A DNA stretch of 6,369 nucleotides. Source: Campylobacteraceae bacterium. Lineage in GTDB: Bacteria; Campylobacterota; Campylobacteria; Campylobacterales; Sulfurovaceae. Below the pieces are notes generated by a model that had not been told where the DNA came from, made no database searches, and worked only from the letters and a program-made list of their open reading frames with translations. The DNA lies in NCBI GenBank assembly GCA_027083895.1, contig JALWMN010000235.1, positions 1 to 6,369 on the forward strand. Direction: 5' to 3'. A program made the translations under genes and the position numbers. The stretch's first letter is position 1. Every line of letters begins with the position of its first letter. Shown here one piece after another: positions 6,329 through 6,369 of this stretch.

Positions 6329-6369
6329 CTGAAACTTTCATATTACAAAAAAATAGATCAGATAAAAAC
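6329..6369 (+). CDS. Probable start of a divergent gene, proposed CTG start (cut by right window edge)
   Basis: A good ribosome binding site, AGGAG at 6317-6321, is followed seven bases later by CTG at 6329-6331. The frame then stays open to the window edge, giving 13 codons that would read MKLSYYKKIDQIK if the CTG initiates with methionine. No ATG, GTG or TTG lies at suitable spacing in this frame before the edge. Thirteen codons are too few to identify a family or to prove coding; the case rests on the binding site, its spacing, and the need for something to occupy the divergent strand. The true start could be further right. Confidence 0.35.
   Translation, partial: MKLSYYKKIDQIK

Noticed and set aside
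1..6369. A novel defence, mobile or biosynthetic system
   Set aside because: Every substantial gene belongs to a known family, and no repeats, transposase, integrase, CRISPR array or unusual repeated structure were seen; gene adjacency alone does not support a new system.

Overview
This AT-rich 6.4 kb window looks like chromosomal DNA from a member of the Campylobacterota (formerly Epsilonproteobacteria), probably a marine or sulfidic-habitat relative of Sulfurimonas or Sulfurovum. The grounds are tight same-strand packing, short AT-rich gaps, the sequence style of the AccD, thiamine phosphate synthase and inositol-monophosphatase-like proteins, and an NhaD-type sodium/proton antiporter. The genus is an inference; no rRNA or other phylogenetic marker is present.

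All seven substantial genes are on the minus strand, so transcription runs from high to low coordinates. First comes a compact cluster: an inositol-monophosphatase/FBPase-like sugar phosphatase (5540-6271), accD (4704-5540, overlapping it by one base) and thiE (proposed 4111-4701, starting two bases after the accD stop). An 80-base gap leads to nhaD (2714-4030). A 77-base gap with a perfect 7-bp hairpin precedes a small class I SAM methyltransferase (2034-2636). A 79-base gap with a plausible extended -10 box precedes a YbiT-type ABC-F ATPase (362-1954). A LysE/RhtB-family exporter follows 24 bases later and is cut by the left edge (1-337). At the right edge a divergent plus-strand gene probably begins (from about 6329); only its first codons are visible.

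The genes look like ordinary core and accessory metabolism: fatty-acid precursor synthesis (malonyl-CoA), thiamine synthesis, sodium/pH homeostasis, a ribosome-associated ATPase and amino-acid export. No mobile element, CRISPR array, tRNA, rRNA or obvious new defence or biosynthetic system is visible. The most interesting point is a start-codon problem. The thiE reading frame plainly extends about 50 codons upstream of its first conventional start (TTG at 4551) and includes conserved substrate-binding residues, yet it has no ATG, GTG or TTG there. The best-placed initiator is an ATA behind a good ribosome binding site. The divergent gene at the right edge also appears to start on a rare codon (CTG).
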